Positions 28,710 to 39,583 of a stretch of DNA of 64,000 nucleotides are shown here, in pieces. The translations under genes and the position numbers were made by a program. Below the pieces are notes generated by a model. The model saw only the letters and a list, made by a program, of their open reading frames with translations, did no database searches and was not told the DNA's origin. The stretch's first letter is position 1. Each line of letters opens with the position of its first letter. Source of the stretch: Candidatus Pantoea soli (GTDB taxonomy: Bacteria; Pseudomonadota; Gammaproteobacteria; Enterobacterales; Enterobacteriaceae); contig NZ_CP032702.1 of the NCBI RefSeq assembly GCF_007833795.1, positions 2,666,001 to 2,730,000 on the forward strand, read 5' to 3'.

Positions 28710-29477
28710 TCAGCCAAACCTGCCGGTGATGTAATCTTCTGTTTTGCGCGCCTTCGGCGAGGTAAAGATGCGATCGGTCTCGTCAAACTCCACCAGCTGG
28801 CCGTGATGCATGAACGCGGTGTAATCCGAGACGCGCGCAGCCTGCTGCATATTGTGCGTCACCAGCACCAGGGTGAAATGCTGCTTCAGGGTGGTCATCA
28901 GCTCTTCAATTACCAGCGTGGAGATCGGATCCAGCGCCGAGGTGGGTTCATCCAGTAACAGTACCTCCGGCTCAATGGCGATGGCGCGGGCAATGACCAG
29001 CCGCTGCTGCTGACCGCTGGAGAGCGTCAGGGCGTTATGCGCCAGCTGATCCTTCACTTCGCCCCACAGCGCCGCCGCCCGCAGCGCGCGCTCACAGGCT
29101 TCATTCAGCACCCGGCGATCGCGCACCCCCTGCAGCCGCAGCCCGTAAACCACGTTTTCATAAATCGATTTCGGAAACGGATTGGGGCGCTGAAACACCA
29201 TGCCGATACGACGACGCAGCGCCGGCAGATCCTGGTTCGCCTGCATAACAGCATGCTGGTCGAGCAGGATCTCCCCTTCAATCCGGCAGCGATCAATCAC
29301 ATCGTTCATGCGGTTAAAGCAGCGCAGCAGCGTGGATTTGCCGCAGCCGGAAGGGCCAATCAGCGCGGTGATGCGGTTTTTGGGGATCTGCAGATCAATA
29401 TTATTCAGCGCCTGGCGCTCGCCGTACCACAGCGACAGCTGCCGGACTGTTAACGCGATGTCGTAATCGGGCGTCAT
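28710..29477 (-). CDS. pstB: Phosphate ABC transporter ATP-binding protein PstB
   Basis: 255 residues. Walker [13 protein letters not shown] followed by CFNRMND, typical of PstB; Q-loop [17 protein letters not shown]; signature LSSGQQQRL; Walker [18 protein letters not shown]-loop LVTHNMQQA. Energises inorganic phosphate import. Third gene of pstC-pstA-pstB; no phoU follows. A second canonical pst operon elsewhere in the chromosome is probable but cannot be seen. Confidence 0.95.
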   Translation of the reverse strand: MTPDYDIALTVRQLSLWYGERQALNNIDLQIPKNRITALIGPSGCGKSTLLRCFNRMNDVIDRCRIEGEILLDQHAVMQANQDLPALRRRIGMVFQRPNPFPKSIYENVVYGLRLQGVRDRRVLNEACERALRAAALWGEVKDQLAHNALTLSSGQQQRLVIARAIAIEPEVLLLDEPTSALDPISTLVIEELMTTLKQHFTLVLVTHNMQQAARVSDYTAFMHHGQLVEFDETDRIFTSPKARKTEDYITGRFG

Positions 29478-29490
29478 GTTAAAACCTTCA

Positions 29491-31089
29491 TTAATGCGTC
29501 ATCAGCCGGTAGCGCTCGCGCAGCCGGTGGCGCAGCGCCATCGCCAGCAGATTCAGCGATAGAATAATCACCACCAGCAGCAGTGCCGTTGCATAGACCA
29601 GCGGGCGGTCGGCGTCGATGTTCGGACTCTGGAATGCCAGATCGTAGATCTGAAAACCAAGGTGCATAAATTTGCGATCGAGATGCAGATAGGGGAATAC
29701 CGCATCCACCGGCAGTTCGGGCACCATCTTGACCACGCCCACCAGCATTAGCGGCGCGGTCTCACCCGCTGCGCGCGCGACCGCCAGAATCAGCCCGGTG
29801 AGCATTGCCGGCACGGCCAGCGGCAGCACCACGCGCCACAGGGTTTCTGCCTGGGTTGCCCCCAGCGCCAGCGAGCCCTGGCGCAGGTTATCCGGGATGC
29901 GTGACAGCCCCTCTTCGGTGGCCACAATCACCACCGGCAGCGTCAGCAGCGCCAGCGTCAGCGCCGCCCACAGCAGGCCCGGTGTGCCAAAGGTCGGGTT
30001 GGGCAGCGCGGTGGAAAAGAACAGCTGATCGAGGGTGCCGCCAATCAGCCAGACAAAAAAGCCCAGCCCGAATACGCCATACACAATGGAGGGCACCCCG
30101 GCCAGATTGACCACGGCAATTCGCACCAGCCGGGTCAGTGCATTGCGACCGGCATACTCATGCAGCCACACCGCGGCCACCACGCCAAGCGGCATCACGA
30201 TAACCGACATCAGCAGTACCATCAGCACGGTGCCAAAAATGGCCGGAAACGCCCCGCTCTCGCTGCCGCCGGTGGCGGGTGAATCGCTGACAAACTGCCA
30301 GATCTGACTGAAAAAGTGCTGCACCTTCTGCAGCGGATTCAGCGCATTCGGATACCAGGCCGCCACAATCTCTGCCAGCGGAATGACGTGATCGCCGCCC
30401 TGCACATCGCGCAGCACCAGCGTATCGCGCTGGATTTCCTGCTGCAGCCGCTGCAGCCGCTGTGCCTGCCCGGCAAAGCGTTTATGCAGCGCGGCGCTGT
30501 TGGCGTCCAGCTCGGATTGATCCTGCAGGCTGAAGGTGCCGTTTCGCCGCTGCTCATCGGCCTGCTGCTGCAGGTTCTCCAGCTGCGCATTCAGACGCGC
30601 CATCTCAATACGGCGCAGGGTATTAGCCTGACGCAGCTGTTCATGCACCTGGTTCAGTCGCTGCTGCAGCAGCGCGTCACGATCCTGCGCCGTCAGCACT
30701 TCGTTATCTTCGCGCAGCGCGACCAGCCAGCCATAGGCGTTGCCACCGTTGCGGCGCTGCAGCACCAGCACGTCCGCCGGACGCCGGGTTGTTGCCGCCC
30801 CCTGGCTGTACAGCACGCGGAAATCAGGCGCGGCGAAATCGCGGTTGCCGGTTTTTACCACGTAGCGCCAGCGTTCGCCCTGCTGCTGTTTTTGCAGCGT
30901 TTCCCCCAGCACGCTGACCGGCTGCCCGTCCGGCGGCTGAAACTGATAGAGATCCACCGGCTGCGGCCAGAAGGCGCGTACGCCCTGCCAGCCCAGCAGG
31001 CCAATCAGCAGCGTAAAGGCCAGCAGACAGACGGCGACCGCACCGGCGGTCAGCCAGCGCCAGCGATCGTTTTGCCGCATCGCTTTCAT
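29491..31089 (-). CDS. pstA: Long-form phosphate ABC transporter permease PstA with periplasmic coiled coil
   Basis: 532 residues, against about 296 in E. coli PstA; similar to the long Pseudomonas-type PstA. TM1 (about 12-34) is followed by a periplasmic insert of some 240 residues. Within it, from about residue 130 to 215, lies a strongly predicted coiled coil ([30 protein letters not shown]). The permease core follows, with [27 protein letters not shown] as the EAA loop. ATG at 31089 overlaps the pstC stop by 4 bases; ATG three codons on is an alternative. Confidence 0.92.
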   Translation of the reverse strand: MKAMRQNDRWRWLTAGAVAVCLLAFTLLIGLLGWQGVRAFWPQPVDLYQFQPPDGQPVSVLGETLQKQQQGERWRYVVKTGNRDFAAPDFRVLYSQGAATTRRPADVLVLQRRNGGNAYGWLVALREDNEVLTAQDRDALLQQRLNQVHEQLRQANTLRRIEMARLNAQLENLQQQADEQRRNGTFSLQDQSELDANSAALHKRFAGQAQRLQRLQQEIQRDTLVLRDVQGGDHVIPLAEIVAAWYPNALNPLQKVQHFFSQIWQFVSDSPATGGSESGAFPAIFGTVLMVLLMSVIVMPLGVVAAVWLHEYAGRNALTRLVRIAVVNLAGVPSIVYGVFGLGFFVWLIGGTLDQLFFSTALPNPTFGTPGLLWAALTLALLTLPVVIVATEEGLSRIPDNLRQGSLALGATQAETLWRVVLPLAVPAMLTGLILAVARAAGETAPLMLVGVVKMVPELPVDAVFPYLHLDRKFMHLGFQIYDLAFQSPNIDADRPLVYATALLLVVIILSLNLLAMALRHRLRERYRLMTH

Positions 31090-33179
31090 CCCTGCCCCTC
31101 ATGCTGACTGTAACGCTGGCGCAGGCGCTGGCGGATCAGCTCTGCCACGGTATTGATCACCAGCGTGAACAGCAGCAGCAGCAAGGCGCTGAGAAACAGA
31201 ATGCGGTAATGTGCGCTGCCGGCCGCCGCCTCCGGCATTTCAATGGCGATATTGGCGGAGAGCGCACGCAGTCCGGTGAACAGTCCGCCTTCGCTGACCG
31301 GCGTATTGCCGGTGGCCATCAGCACAATCATGGTCTCTCCCACCGCACGGCCAAAGCCGATCATCAGCGCGGCAAAAATCCCGGCAGATGCCCCCGGCAG
31401 CACCACGCGCGTCAGGGTCTGCCACGGCGTTGCGCCCAGCGCCAGTGATCCCTGGCCCAGCGCGCCCGGTACGCTGAACAGCGCGTCTTCGGATAAGGTA
31501 AAGATCAGCGGCACCAGCGCAAAGCCCATCGCCAGCGCCGCCACCAGCAGGTTACGCTGCTCGTAATGCAGCAGCTGACTGCTCAGGTGCGGCCACAGCT
31601 GAGTAGAGAGCCACAGCGTCAGCAGCGTGACAACCAGCAGTACTGGCAGCAGCAGCAGCACTTCAAAGCCGGGACGCCGCCAGCGCGCCGGCAGGCGCGG
31701 ACTGAGCACGCCGCACAGCAGCAGCGTGGCCGCCAGCACCAGCGGCAACAGCAGCACGCCGATCAGCGCGCTGCGGATATGCGGCGCCAGCCAGACGCCG
31801 GCAATCAGTCCAATGACCACGCTGGGCAGCGCGCCCATCATTTCAATGCCGGGTTTCACCCAGCGGCGCAGCCCCGGCGACATAAACCAGGCGGTATACA
31901 TCGCGGCCGCCAGCGCCAGCGGCGTGGCAAACAGCAGCGCCAGCGCCGCCGCTTTCAGCGTGCCGAGCACCATCGGTATCAGACTGAACTTGGCCTGGTA
32001 GCTGTCACCCGCCGCGGTGGATTGCCACACCCAGTCCGCCTGCGGATAGTTTTCGTACCAGATTTTCTGCCACAGATTACGCCAGGTGACATCGGGCCAC
32101 GGGTTTTCCAGCGCAAACTGCTGCCACTGCCCGGCACGCTCGACAATCAGACCGTCGCCGCGCGGCGTGAACGCCAGTGCGCGGATGCCCGGTGCCAGCT
32201 GGCGGGTCAGAATCGGCCCGTCCTGCTTGCTGGCAAACAGGCTGAGGGTGCCCTGCGCGGTAAAGGTGGCAAACACGCGACGCTGCGCCTCCGGCACCAC
32301 GCCCTGCGCGTCACGGCTCCGGGCAAAGGTGTGAATTGCCTGCAGGCGCGGGCCATTGGCCGAGGTGATGGCAAACCACTGCTGTACGCCGCGCGCGTCC
32401 TGTATCAGCAGCGTGCGCCCGCCTGCCAGCAGATGCAGACTCTGCGGGGGCTGCGCCAGCGTCTGCGTTTCGCGCAGCTGTGCGCCCGCGTCACTGATCT
32501 GCCACACGCGCAGCAGGCGTCCGGCGCTGGCGTAAAGCAGCGTGCCGTCCGGCGACAGCAGCAAATGATCGGCCTGCTGACCACTTAGCAGAATCTGACT
32601 CACGCTGGTGCGATCGGCAAAGGTCAGCAGGCTGATGCCGGCGGGCGTCTGTGCGGCAACGCGCCACTGATGATCGCTCAGCGCACTCAGCGCCATCTGG
32701 CTGACCGCGCCCTGCGGCAGCGGCAGCGGACGATCGCCAAGCGGAAAACGCCACTCCCCTTGATGCTGCCGGATCACCGGCTGCATCAGCAGCAGCGCCC
32801 CCTGCACGTTCAGCAGCACGCTGCGGCTGTCACTGCTGGTTACGGCGGCGTCGGGCGGGCTGCTGAGCGCCAGCGCTGCGCTGGCGGGCTGACCGTCAAG
32901 CGGAATGAAACGCGCTTCATGGCGGCTGATACGCCAGCCCAGCTGGCCGTCGCTGCCCAGCGCCAGCGCAGGCTGGGTGTCCCACAGCTGCTGGCTGAGC
33001 GTCGGATGCATCGCCGGCGCAGTAAACAGTGGCAGTACCACCCAAATCAGCCAGAAGAACAGCAGCAGCATCAGCAGTAAAATTCCCACGCCGCAGGCCG
33101 TCACCGTGCGCCGCACAAGCTGGTCGATGGCGCGTCGATGACGGTCACTAAAATGGACAGGAATTCGGTTTATGCTCAT
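31086..33179 (-). CDS. pstC: Long-form phosphate ABC transporter permease PstC with periplasmic beta-propeller-like insert
   Basis: 697 residues, more than twice E. coli PstC (319). After TM1 (about 25-52) comes a periplasmic domain of about 330 residues with repeated beta-strand units (LLLSPDGTLLYAS, LLRVWQIS, ALAFTPRGDGLIVE) that look like a WD40-type propeller, then six TM core helices with the EAA loop [26 protein letters not shown] chose ATG at 33179 (MSINRIPVHFSDRHRR); its binding site is poor, and the frame is open 58 codons further into the ppk promoter region. No pstS lies beside it. Divergent from ppk. Confidence 0.9.
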   Translation of the reverse strand: MSINRIPVHFSDRHRRAIDQLVRRTVTACGVGILLLMLLLFFWLIWVVLPLFTAPAMHPTLSQQLWDTQPALALGSDGQLGWRISRHEARFIPLDGQPASAALALSSPPDAAVTSSDSRSVLLNVQGALLLMQPVIRQHQGEWRFPLGDRPLPLPQGAVSQMALSALSDHQWRVAAQTPAGISLLTFADRTSVSQILLSGQQADHLLLSPDGTLLYASAGRLLRVWQISDAGAQLRETQTLAQPPQSLHLLAGGRTLLIQDARGVQQWFAITSANGPRLQAIHTFARSRDAQGVVPEAQRRVFATFTAQGTLSLFASKQDGPILTRQLAPGIRALAFTPRGDGLIVERAGQWQQFALENPWPDVTWRNLWQKIWYENYPQADWVWQSTAAGDSYQAKFSLIPMVLGTLKAAALALLFATPLALAAAMYTAWFMSPGLRRWVKPGIEMMGALPSVVIGLIAGVWLAPHIRSALIGVLLLPLVLAATLLLCGVLSPRLPARWRRPGFEVLLLLPVLLVVTLLTLWLSTQLWPHLSSQLLHYEQRNLLVAALAMGFALVPLIFTLSEDALFSVPGALGQGSLALGATPWQTLTRVVLPGASAGIFAALMIGFGRAVGETMIVLMATGNTPVSEGGLFTGLRALSANIAIEMPEAAAGSAHYRILFLSALLLLLFTLVINTVAELIRQRLRQRYSQHEGQG

Positions 33180-33362
33180 GCAGGTCTGCGTTACGCGTGA
33201 AATTGAGCTGCTATGTTGCCCGTAGCTGATTGATAAGACAACTGTTGAGGTTGGACAAGCCTGCCATACTCTCGCCATAATGGTATCGGACACTGTGCGG
33301 AGCGACGATTTTTCGTTAATTCCGCCGGACATTCCGTCCAGCAACAGCATCACGGAGTCAGA

Positions 33363-35423
33363 ATGGGTCAGGAAAAGCTGTATATAGAAAAAGAACTAAG
33401 CTGGTTAACCTTCAATGAACGCGTGCTGCAGGAAGCGGCAGATAAAAGCAATCCGCTGATCGAGCGGATGCGCTTTCTCGGCATCTACTCCAATAATCTG
33501 GAAGAGTTTTATAAGGTGCGCTTCGCCGATCTGAAGCGGCGCATTCTGATTGGTGAAGAGCAAGGCACGCCGACCACGCTACGCCATCTGCTGAAAAAGA
33601 TTCAGCTGCGCGTACAGAAATCGGATCAGGAGTTTGACGCCCTCTACAACGATCTGCTGCTGGAAATGGCGCGTAATCAAATTTTCCTGATTAATGAACG
33701 TCAGCTGTCGCCGAACCAGCAGGAGTGGCTGCGCTACTACTTCAAACATCAGCTGCGTCAGCATGTGACGCCGATCGTGATTAACCACGACACCGATCTG
33801 ATTGAATTCCTGAAAGACGACTACACCTATCTGGCGGTGGAAATTATCCGCGGCGAAGAGATTCGCTATGCGCTGCTGGAGATTCCTTCTGACAAAGTAC
33901 CGCGCTTCATCAACCTGCCTGCCGAATCGCCGCGCCGCCGCAAACCGATGATTCTGCTGGATAACATTCTGCGCTACTGCCTGGATGACATTTTCAAAGG
34001 CTTCTTTGATTACGACGCGCTGAACGCTTACTCCATGAAGATGACACGTGACGCCGAGTACGACCTGGTCACTGAAATGGAATCAAGCCTGCTGGAGCTG
34101 ATGTCCTCCAGCCTGAAGCAGCGCCTGACCGCCGAGCCAGTGCGCTTTGTCTATCAGCGCGATATGCCGGATGCGATGGTGGAAATGCTGCGCCATAAGC
34201 TCTCAATTTCCACTTACGACTCCATCGTGCCGGGCGGACGCTACCACAACTTTAAAGACTTTATCGGCTTCCCGAACGTCGGCAAGGCCAATCTGGAAAA
34301 TCGTCCGCTGCCGCAGATTCGCCATATCGGCTTTGACGGCTTCCGCAACGGCTTTGATGCCATCCGCAATCGCGATGTGCTGCTTTACTATCCCTATCAC
34401 ACCTTTGAGCACGTGCTGGAGCTGCTGCGCCAGGCATCGTTCGACCCAAGCGTGCTGGCGATCAAAATCAACATTTATCGCGTGGCGAAAAACTCACGCA
34501 TCATGGATGCGATGATTCACGCCGCCTATAACGGCAAAAAAGTGACGGTGGTGGTTGAGCTGCAGGCGCGTTTCGATGAAGAAGCTAACATCCGCTGGGC
34601 CAAGCGCCTGACCGAAGCGGGCGTACACGTGATCTTCTCTGCGCCGGGTCTGAAAATCCACGCCAAGCTGTTTCTGATTTCACGGCGTGAAGGCGACGAA
34701 GTGGTGCGCTATGCCCACATCGGCACCGGTAACTTCAACGAAAAAACCGCGCGCATCTATACCGACTATTCGCTGCTGACCGCCGACGCGCGCATCACCA
34801 ACGAAGTGCGCCGCGTGTTCAACTTTATTGAGAACCCTTACCGCCCGGTCACGTTTGAACATCTGATGGTGTCGCCGCAGAACTCACGTGAGATGCTCTA
34901 TCAGTTGATCGACACCGAGATCGCTAACCAGCAGCAGGAGAAACCGGCCGGCATCACCTTGAAAATCAATAATCTGGTGGATAATGGTCTGGTGGATCGG
35001 CTCTATGCGGCCTCCTCTGCCGGCGTAAAAATCAACCTGCTGGTGCGCGGTATGTGCTCACTGATTCCCGATCTGCCTGGCATCAGCGAAAATATTCGCA
35101 TCACCAGCATCGTAGACCGGTATCTTGAGCATGACCGCGTCTATATTTTTGAAAGCGGCGGCGATAAAAAAGTGTTCCTGTCTTCTGCGGACTGGATGAC
35201 GCGCAACATCGATTACCGTATCGAAGTGGCGGTCTCCGTGCTCGATCCGCGCCTGAAACAGCGCATACTGGATATCATTGCCATCCTGTTAAGTGATACG
35301 GTGAAAGCCCGCATCGTAGACAAAGAATTGAGTAACCGTTATGTTCCGCGCGGCAATCGCAGGAAGGTGCGCTCGCAGCTGGCGATTTACGATTACATCA
35401 AGAAACTGGAACAACCCGAATAA
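33363..35423 (+). CDS. ppk: Polyphosphate kinase Ppk1
   Basis: Membrane-associated enzyme that reversibly makes inorganic polyphosphate from ATP. 686 residues, the family length, starting [15 protein letters not shown] behind GGAG. The N, head and two catalytic C-domains are complete; [17 protein letters not shown] carries the autophosphorylated histidine, and [14 protein letters not shown] the second catalytic histidine. Followed by ppx after 5 bases, the standard ppk-ppx operon. Confidence 0.97.
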   Translation: MGQEKLYIEKELSWLTFNERVLQEAADKSNPLIERMRFLGIYSNNLEEFYKVRFADLKRRILIGEEQGTPTTLRHLLKKIQLRVQKSDQEFDALYNDLLLEMARNQIFLINERQLSPNQQEWLRYYFKHQLRQHVTPIVINHDTDLIEFLKDDYTYLAVEIIRGEEIRYALLEIPSDKVPRFINLPAESPRRRKPMILLDNILRYCLDDIFKGFFDYDALNAYSMKMTRDAEYDLVTEMESSLLELMSSSLKQRLTAEPVRFVYQRDMPDAMVEMLRHKLSISTYDSIVPGGRYHNFKDFIGFPNVGKANLENRPLPQIRHIGFDGFRNGFDAIRNRDVLLYYPYHTFEHVLELLRQASFDPSVLAIKINIYRVAKNSRIMDAMIHAAYNGKKVTVVVELQARFDEEANIRWAKRLTEAGVHVIFSAPGLKIHAKLFLISRREGDEVVRYAHIGTGNFNEKTARIYTDYSLLTADARITNEVRRVFNFIENPYRPVTFEHLMVSPQNSREMLYQLIDTEIANQQQEKPAGITLKINNLVDNGLVDRLYAASSAGVKINLLVRGMCSLIPDLPGISENIRITSIVDRYLEHDRVYIFESGGDKKVFLSSADWMTRNIDYRIEVAVSVLDPRLKQRILDIIAILLSDTVKARIVDKELSNRYVPRGNRRKVRSQLAIYDYIKKLEQPE

Positions 35424-35428
35424 CGCCT

Positions 35429-36952
35429 ATGCCAATCTCCCAGAAAACTACGCCGAAACCGCAGGAATTCGCTGCCATCGATCTCGGCTCAAACAGCTTC
35501 CACATGGTTATTGCCCGTGTGGTTGATGGTGCCCTGCAGGTGCTGGGCCGTCTGAAGCAGCGCGTGCATCTGGCCGACGGGCTGGATGCGCAAAACCGCC
35601 TGAGTGAGGAAGCGATAGAGCGCGGCCTGAGCTGCCTGGCGCTGTTTGCCGAGCGCCTGCAGGGGTTCAGCGCGGCGAACGTGACCATTGTCGGCACCCA
35701 CACGCTGCGTATTGCCACCAATGCGGAAGCGTTTTTGCAGCGCGCTGCGGAGGTGATCCCCTATCCGATTGAGGTCATCTCCGGCAACGAAGAGGCGCGT
35801 CTGATTTTTATGGGCGTTGAGCACACCCAGCCGGAGAAAGGCCGCAAGCTGGTGGTGGATATCGGTGGCGGTTCCACCGAGCTGGTCATCGGCGAGGATT
35901 TTGAGCCGCAGCTGGTGGAGAGCCGCCGCATGGGCTGCGTCAGCTTTGCCAATCTCTACTTCCCGAAGGGGGAGATCTCACCGGAGAACTTCCGTCGCGC
36001 GCGCCTTGCCGCCGCGCAAAAACTGGAGACTCTGGCGTGGCAGTATCGCCTGCAGGGCTGGCAGTATGCGCTGGGCGCTTCCGGCAGCATTAAAGCCGCC
36101 TGTGAAGTGCTGGTGGCGATGGGCGAAAAAGAGAAGCGCGTAACGCCCGATAACCTTGAGATGCTGGTCAGTGAAGTGCTGAAGCACAAATCCTTTGCCG
36201 CGCTGAGCCTGCCGGGCCTGTCCGACGAGCGCAAAGCCGTGTTTGTGCCCGGGCTGGCGATTCTGTGCGGCGTGTTTGACGCGCTGGCGATTCGCGAGCT
36301 GCGCCTCTCTGATGGGGCGCTGCGTGAAGGGGTTCTGTACGAGATGGAGGGCCGGTTCCGTCATCAGGATATCCGCAGCCGCACCGCACAGAGCCTGGCG
36401 AACCACTACGCGATTGATAACGATCAGGCGCGTCGCGTGCTGGAAACCACGGAGCAGCTGCATTCGCAGTGGCAGGAGCAGAACCCGAAGCTGGCGAATC
36501 CGCAGCTGACCGCGCTGGTGAAATGGGCGGCGATGCTGCATGAAGTCGGCCTGACCATCAACCACAGCGGCATGCAGCGCCATTCCGCCTACATCCTGCA
36601 AAACTCAAACATGCCTGGTTTTAACCAGGATCAACAGATGCTGCTGGCGACGCTGGTACGCTTCCACCGGAAAGCGGTGAAGCTGGACGAGATGCCGCGC
36701 TTCACGCTGTTTAAGAAAAAGCAGTTTCTGCCGATGATTTTCCTGCTGCGTCTCGGCACCCTGCTGAATAATCAGCGCCAGGCGACGACGCGCCCTGATT
36801 CACTGAAGCTGACCACCGATGACGGGCACTGGACGCTGACCTTCCCGGCCGGTTTCCTCAGCCAGAATACGCTGGTGCAGCTGGATCTGGAGCGTGAACA
36901 GGGCTACTGGAGCGATGTCACCGGCTGGAAACTGATGCTGGAAGAGGAGTAA
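35429..36952 (+). CDS. ppx: Exopolyphosphatase Ppx
   Basis: Releases phosphate processively from polyphosphate ends and acts on pppGpp in some species. 507 residues. ASKHA-fold motifs [12 protein letters not shown] and [14 protein letters not shown], then a C-terminal HD-like domain ([15 protein letters not shown]). Starts 5 bases after ppk. Confidence 0.97.
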   Translation: MPISQKTTPKPQEFAAIDLGSNSFHMVIARVVDGALQVLGRLKQRVHLADGLDAQNRLSEEAIERGLSCLALFAERLQGFSAANVTIVGTHTLRIATNAEAFLQRAAEVIPYPIEVISGNEEARLIFMGVEHTQPEKGRKLVVDIGGGSTELVIGEDFEPQLVESRRMGCVSFANLYFPKGEISPENFRRARLAAAQKLETLAWQYRLQGWQYALGASGSIKAACEVLVAMGEKEKRVTPDNLEMLVSEVLKHKSFAALSLPGLSDERKAVFVPGLAILCGVFDALAIRELRLSDGALREGVLYEMEGRFRHQDIRSRTAQSLANHYAIDNDQARRVLETTEQLHSQWQEQNPKLANPQLTALVKWAAMLHEVGLTINHSGMQRHSAYILQNSNMPGFNQDQQMLLATLVRFHRKAVKLDEMPRFTLFKKKQFLPMIFLLRLGTLLNNQRQATTRPDSLKLTTDDGHWTLTFPAGFLSQNTLVQLDLEREQGYWSDVTGWKLMLEEE

Positions 36953-36979
36953 GGCGGGCTGCCGGCCCGCTGTCGCACA

Positions 36980-37579
36980 ATGACCTTACGCCCCGATAAC
37001 TATTTTGCCGAAAAATATGGCCTGACGCCGCCGCATTCTGAAGTGGTGGCGGCACTGCCGATGCTGACGCCCGGTCACGCGCTGGATCTGGGCTGCGGCC
37101 AGGGCCGCAATAGCCTGTTTCTCAGCCAGCATGGCTTTGATGTCACCGCCTGGGACACCAATCCGGTCAGTCTGGAGCGCCTGAATACGATACTTGCCGA
37201 AGAGCAGCTGCAGAATATCCACACCGCGCAGTGCGATCTGAATCAGCATCGTTTCAACGGCGATTACCAGTTTGTGTTTTCCACCGTGGTGATGATGTTT
37301 CTGCAGCCTGCCACTATTCCGCAGCTGATTGCAGATATGCAGGCCAGCACGCGCAAATATGGCTACAACCTGATTGTGGCGGCCATGGAAACCCGTGATT
37401 ACCCGAATACGCAGGGCTTTCCTTTTACGTTCAAATCCGGTGAGCTGAGCCACTATTACCGCAACTGGCACATTGTGAAGTACAACGAGCATGTGGGAGA
37501 ACTGCATCGCCGGGATGAACAGGGCAACCGCCTGAAATATCAGTTTGCTACCCTGCTGGCGCAAAAAGCCAGCTACTGA
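36980..37579 (+). CDS. tehB: Tellurite resistance methyltransferase TehB
   Basis: 199 residues. SAM-dependent methyltransferase with motif I ALDLGCGQGRNSLFLS and the TehB features ETRDYPNTQGFPFTFKSGELSHYY. Methylates tellurite or selenium compounds and gives resistance. TehA is not adjacent. No clear ribosome-binding site; a GC hairpin (36954-36970) separates it from ppx by 28 bases, and it may be read from the ppx transcript. Confidence 0.93.
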   Translation: MTLRPDNYFAEKYGLTPPHSEVVAALPMLTPGHALDLGCGQGRNSLFLSQHGFDVTAWDTNPVSLERLNTILAEEQLQNIHTAQCDLNQHRFNGDYQFVFSTVVMMFLQPATIPQLIADMQASTRKYGYNLIVAAMETRDYPNTQGFPFTFKSGELSHYYRNWHIVKYNEHVGELHRRDEQGNRLKYQFATLLAQKASY

Positions 37580-37588
37580 CCCTGCACC

Positions 37589-37617
37589 ACGCCGGCGGCC
37601 TTTTTCGCCGGCGTTTT
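37589..37617 (+). terminator. Intrinsic terminator of ppk-ppx-tehB
   Basis: Perfect 9-bp stem ACGCCGGCG / CGCCGGCGT with loop GCCTTTTT, then TTT. Begins 10 bases past the tehB stop. Confidence 0.88.
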
Positions 37618-37740
37618 CTGACCGCGATCAAAGCCGCCTTCACCTTTCCTGCTTATTTTTCACACAGCGATTGACCTCATCCGGCAACTATGACTAAATG
37701 TTGCCATCGCCCGCCCGGGCATTAACAGGAACCCACCCGC

Positions 37741-37932
37741 GTGAACAGCGCTATACCCGCACGAAGACGTCCCAAAACCGGCACCATGACCCGCATTGTG
37801 TTGCTGATCAGTTTCTTTATTCTGGCCGGCCGTCTGCTTTTTATCATTCCCGGTGCCATTGAGCATCACCAGCAAAAGAAAGCGGTGACTCCGCCCGCCA
37901 CCCTGAGTACCAGCGATACGCGCCAGCCCTGA
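37741..37932 (+). CDS. yfgG: Small membrane protein YfgG
   Basis: 63 residues, the length of E. coli YfgG, sharing basic N-terminus, TMTRIVLLISFF, a transmembrane helix, and AxxHHQxKK. E. coli YfgG lies in the ppx-guaA interval, as here, and has been linked to nickel and cobalt tolerance. GTG at 37741 is 8-9 bases from AGGAA; ATG at 37783 is an alternative that would drop the basic leader. Confidence 0.82.
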   Translation: MNSAIPARRRPKTGTMTRIVLLISFFILAGRLLFIIPGAIEHHQQKKAVTPPATLSTSDTRQP

Positions 37933-38006
37933 CCCTTGCAGCAAAGCTTATGCCTTTGTCAGATAAAGACAATGCGGCGGCTTACGCCCGATTTACCCGT
38001 AACGCG

Positions 38007-38013
38007 CTACACT
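38007..38013 (+). promoter_or_regulatory. Possible -10 element of mgtE (CTACACT)
   Basis: CTACACT stands 33 bases before the mgtE start and resembles the extended -10 favoured by sigma-S. No convincing -35 is present. Confidence 0.35.
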
Positions 38014-38046
38014 TGAGCCTGACTTTACAGACACAAAGGACGCGTT

Positions 38047-39480
38047 ATGTCTGCTTCGCACGCACAACTCTTATCTGAAACCCGCCAGCGCATTCTCCAT
38101 CTCCTGCTTAATCAACACGATTTAGTGGATGTTCTGCTCGATAAATCGGTCGATCTGAGCGCCGCCGAGCTGCGGGAAGTCACGCTCTGGCGGCAGCAGC
38201 TGGAAACCGGATTGCACCAGCTGCACGCAGCGGACCTGGCCGATATTCTTGAAGCCCTGCCGGAAGAGGAGCGTCAGGCGCTGTGGCGTCTGGTGCCCGG
38301 TGAACAGCGCGGCCGGGTGCTGGTTGAGGCCTCAGAAACGGTGTGGGCCAGCCTGACAGAAGGGATGACCGATCGCGAGATTCTGCGCGCCATTGAGCCG
38401 CTCGACATTGACGATCAGGTCTATCTGGCCCGCTATCTGCCGCGCGATCTCACCGGACGGCTGCTGACCACGCTGGAGCCCGGCCTGCGGGCGCGCCTGC
38501 TGGATGTTATTGAGCTGGACCGCGATCGCGTGGGCCGCATTATGGATTTCAATATCCTGACGGTCCGCGCCGACGTGACGCTGGCCACGGTGCAGCGCTA
38601 TTTACGCAAACGCAAAAGCATGCCGGACGGCACCGATAAGATCTTTATCACCGATGAGCAGAATCAGCTGCTGGGTGAGCTGGCGCTCACCGCTATCCTG
38701 CTGAATAAACCCAAAACGCTGGTGACAGACGTGATGAACCCCCGCCCTGTCACCTTCCAGCTGAATGATAAAGCGGAAGATGCCGCCAGCGCGTTCGAAC
38801 GTTATAACCTGATTTCCGCGGCGGTGACTGACGCCCGTGGCAAGCTGATTGGCCGGATCACGGTGGAAGATGTGATCGACCTGGTGAATCAGGAGAACGA
38901 AAGCAATATCCGTAAAATGGGCGGTATCAGCCAGGGCGAGGATGTGTTCGCGCCGGTGCGTAAAGCCGTGAGCAAACGCTGGACCTGGCTGGCTATCAAC
39001 CTGTGTACGGCATTTATCGCCTCACGCGTTATCGGCCTGTTTGAAGACACCATTTCGCAGCTGGTCGCGCTGGCCACGCTGATGCCGATTGTCGCCGGCA
39101 TCGGCGGCAATACCGGCAACCAGACCATCACCATGATTGTGCGGGCGCTGGCGCTGCATCAGGTTGAGCCCGGCAACTTCTCGTTTCTGATTGCGCGCGA
39201 GCTTGGCGTTGCGCTGCTGAATGGCCTGTTCTGGGGCGGCATCATGGGCGGTGTCACCTGGCTGATGTATGACAATCTGCAGCTTGGCGGCGTTATGATG
39301 CTGGCCATGGTGCTGAACCTGCTGCTGGCGGCGCTGATGGGCGTCCTGATCCCGCTGATCATGACGAAGCTGAAGCGCGACCCGGCGGTGGGCTCCAGCG
39401 TGCTGATTACGGCTATCACCGATACCGGCGGCTTCTTTATTTTCCTCGGTCTGGCCACGATCTTTTTGCTGCCGCATTAA
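38047..39480 (+). CDS. mgtE: Magnesium transporter MgtE
   Basis: 477 residues. N-terminal superhelical MgtE-N domain (HAADLADILEALPEEERQALWRLV), two CBS domains (FNILTVRADVTLATVQRYLRKR; VMNPRPVTFQLNDKAEDAASAF) and a five-helix pore domain with LMPIVAGIGGNTGNQTITMIVRALAL, the conserved magnesium-selectivity segment. Channel that opens at low cytosolic Mg2+. AAGGA precedes the ATG. E. coli has yfgF and other genes here instead. No riboswitch-like leader is evident in the 114 bases upstream. Confidence 0.96.
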   Translation: MSASHAQLLSETRQRILHLLLNQHDLVDVLLDKSVDLSAAELREVTLWRQQLETGLHQLHAADLADILEALPEEERQALWRLVPGEQRGRVLVEASETVWASLTEGMTDREILRAIEPLDIDDQVYLARYLPRDLTGRLLTTLEPGLRARLLDVIELDRDRVGRIMDFNILTVRADVTLATVQRYLRKRKSMPDGTDKIFITDEQNQLLGELALTAILLNKPKTLVTDVMNPRPVTFQLNDKAEDAASAFERYNLISAAVTDARGKLIGRITVEDVIDLVNQENESNIRKMGGISQGEDVFAPVRKAVSKRWTWLAINLCTAFIASRVIGLFEDTISQLVALATLMPIVAGIGGNTGNQTITMIVRALALHQVEPGNFSFLIARELGVALLNGLFWGGIMGGVTWLMYDNLQLGGVMMLAMVLNLLLAALMGVLIPLIMTKLKRDPAVGSSVLITAITDTGGFFIFLGLATIFLLPH

Positions 39481-39543
39481 CGGCAGCGGCACACGCCTGG
39501 CGACCGGAGAGCTCTCTTCACACGCACAGTGGCGTAAGCGCAG

Positions 39544-39550
39544 CTACACT
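39544..39550 (+). promoter_or_regulatory. Possible -10 element of the YodC-like gene (CTACACT)
   Basis: CTACACT 34 bases before the start codon, the same motif and spacing as before mgtE. Tentative. Confidence 0.35.
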
Positions 39551-39583
39551 CAGGCTCTGACACCAACAATCAGGAGAGACGCA

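Noticed and set aside
31566..32588. 340-codon open frame opposite pstC
   Set aside because: Antisense shadow, dominated by Gln/Arg from reading GC-rich codons backwards.
33180..33362. Possible PhoB box between pstC and ppk
   Set aside because: TTGTC-like pieces occur about 17 bases apart rather than the 11-base repeat of a pho box, so I did not call a site.
36953..36979. Terminator between ppx and tehB
   Set aside because: GC stem GCGGGC/GCCCGC exists but has no T-run and sits where a binding site for tehB would be; left as a note only.
37933..38046. Magnesium riboswitch before mgtE
   Set aside because: The 114-base leader shows no M-box-like structure or terminator; the likely start site leaves only about 25 bases of leader.
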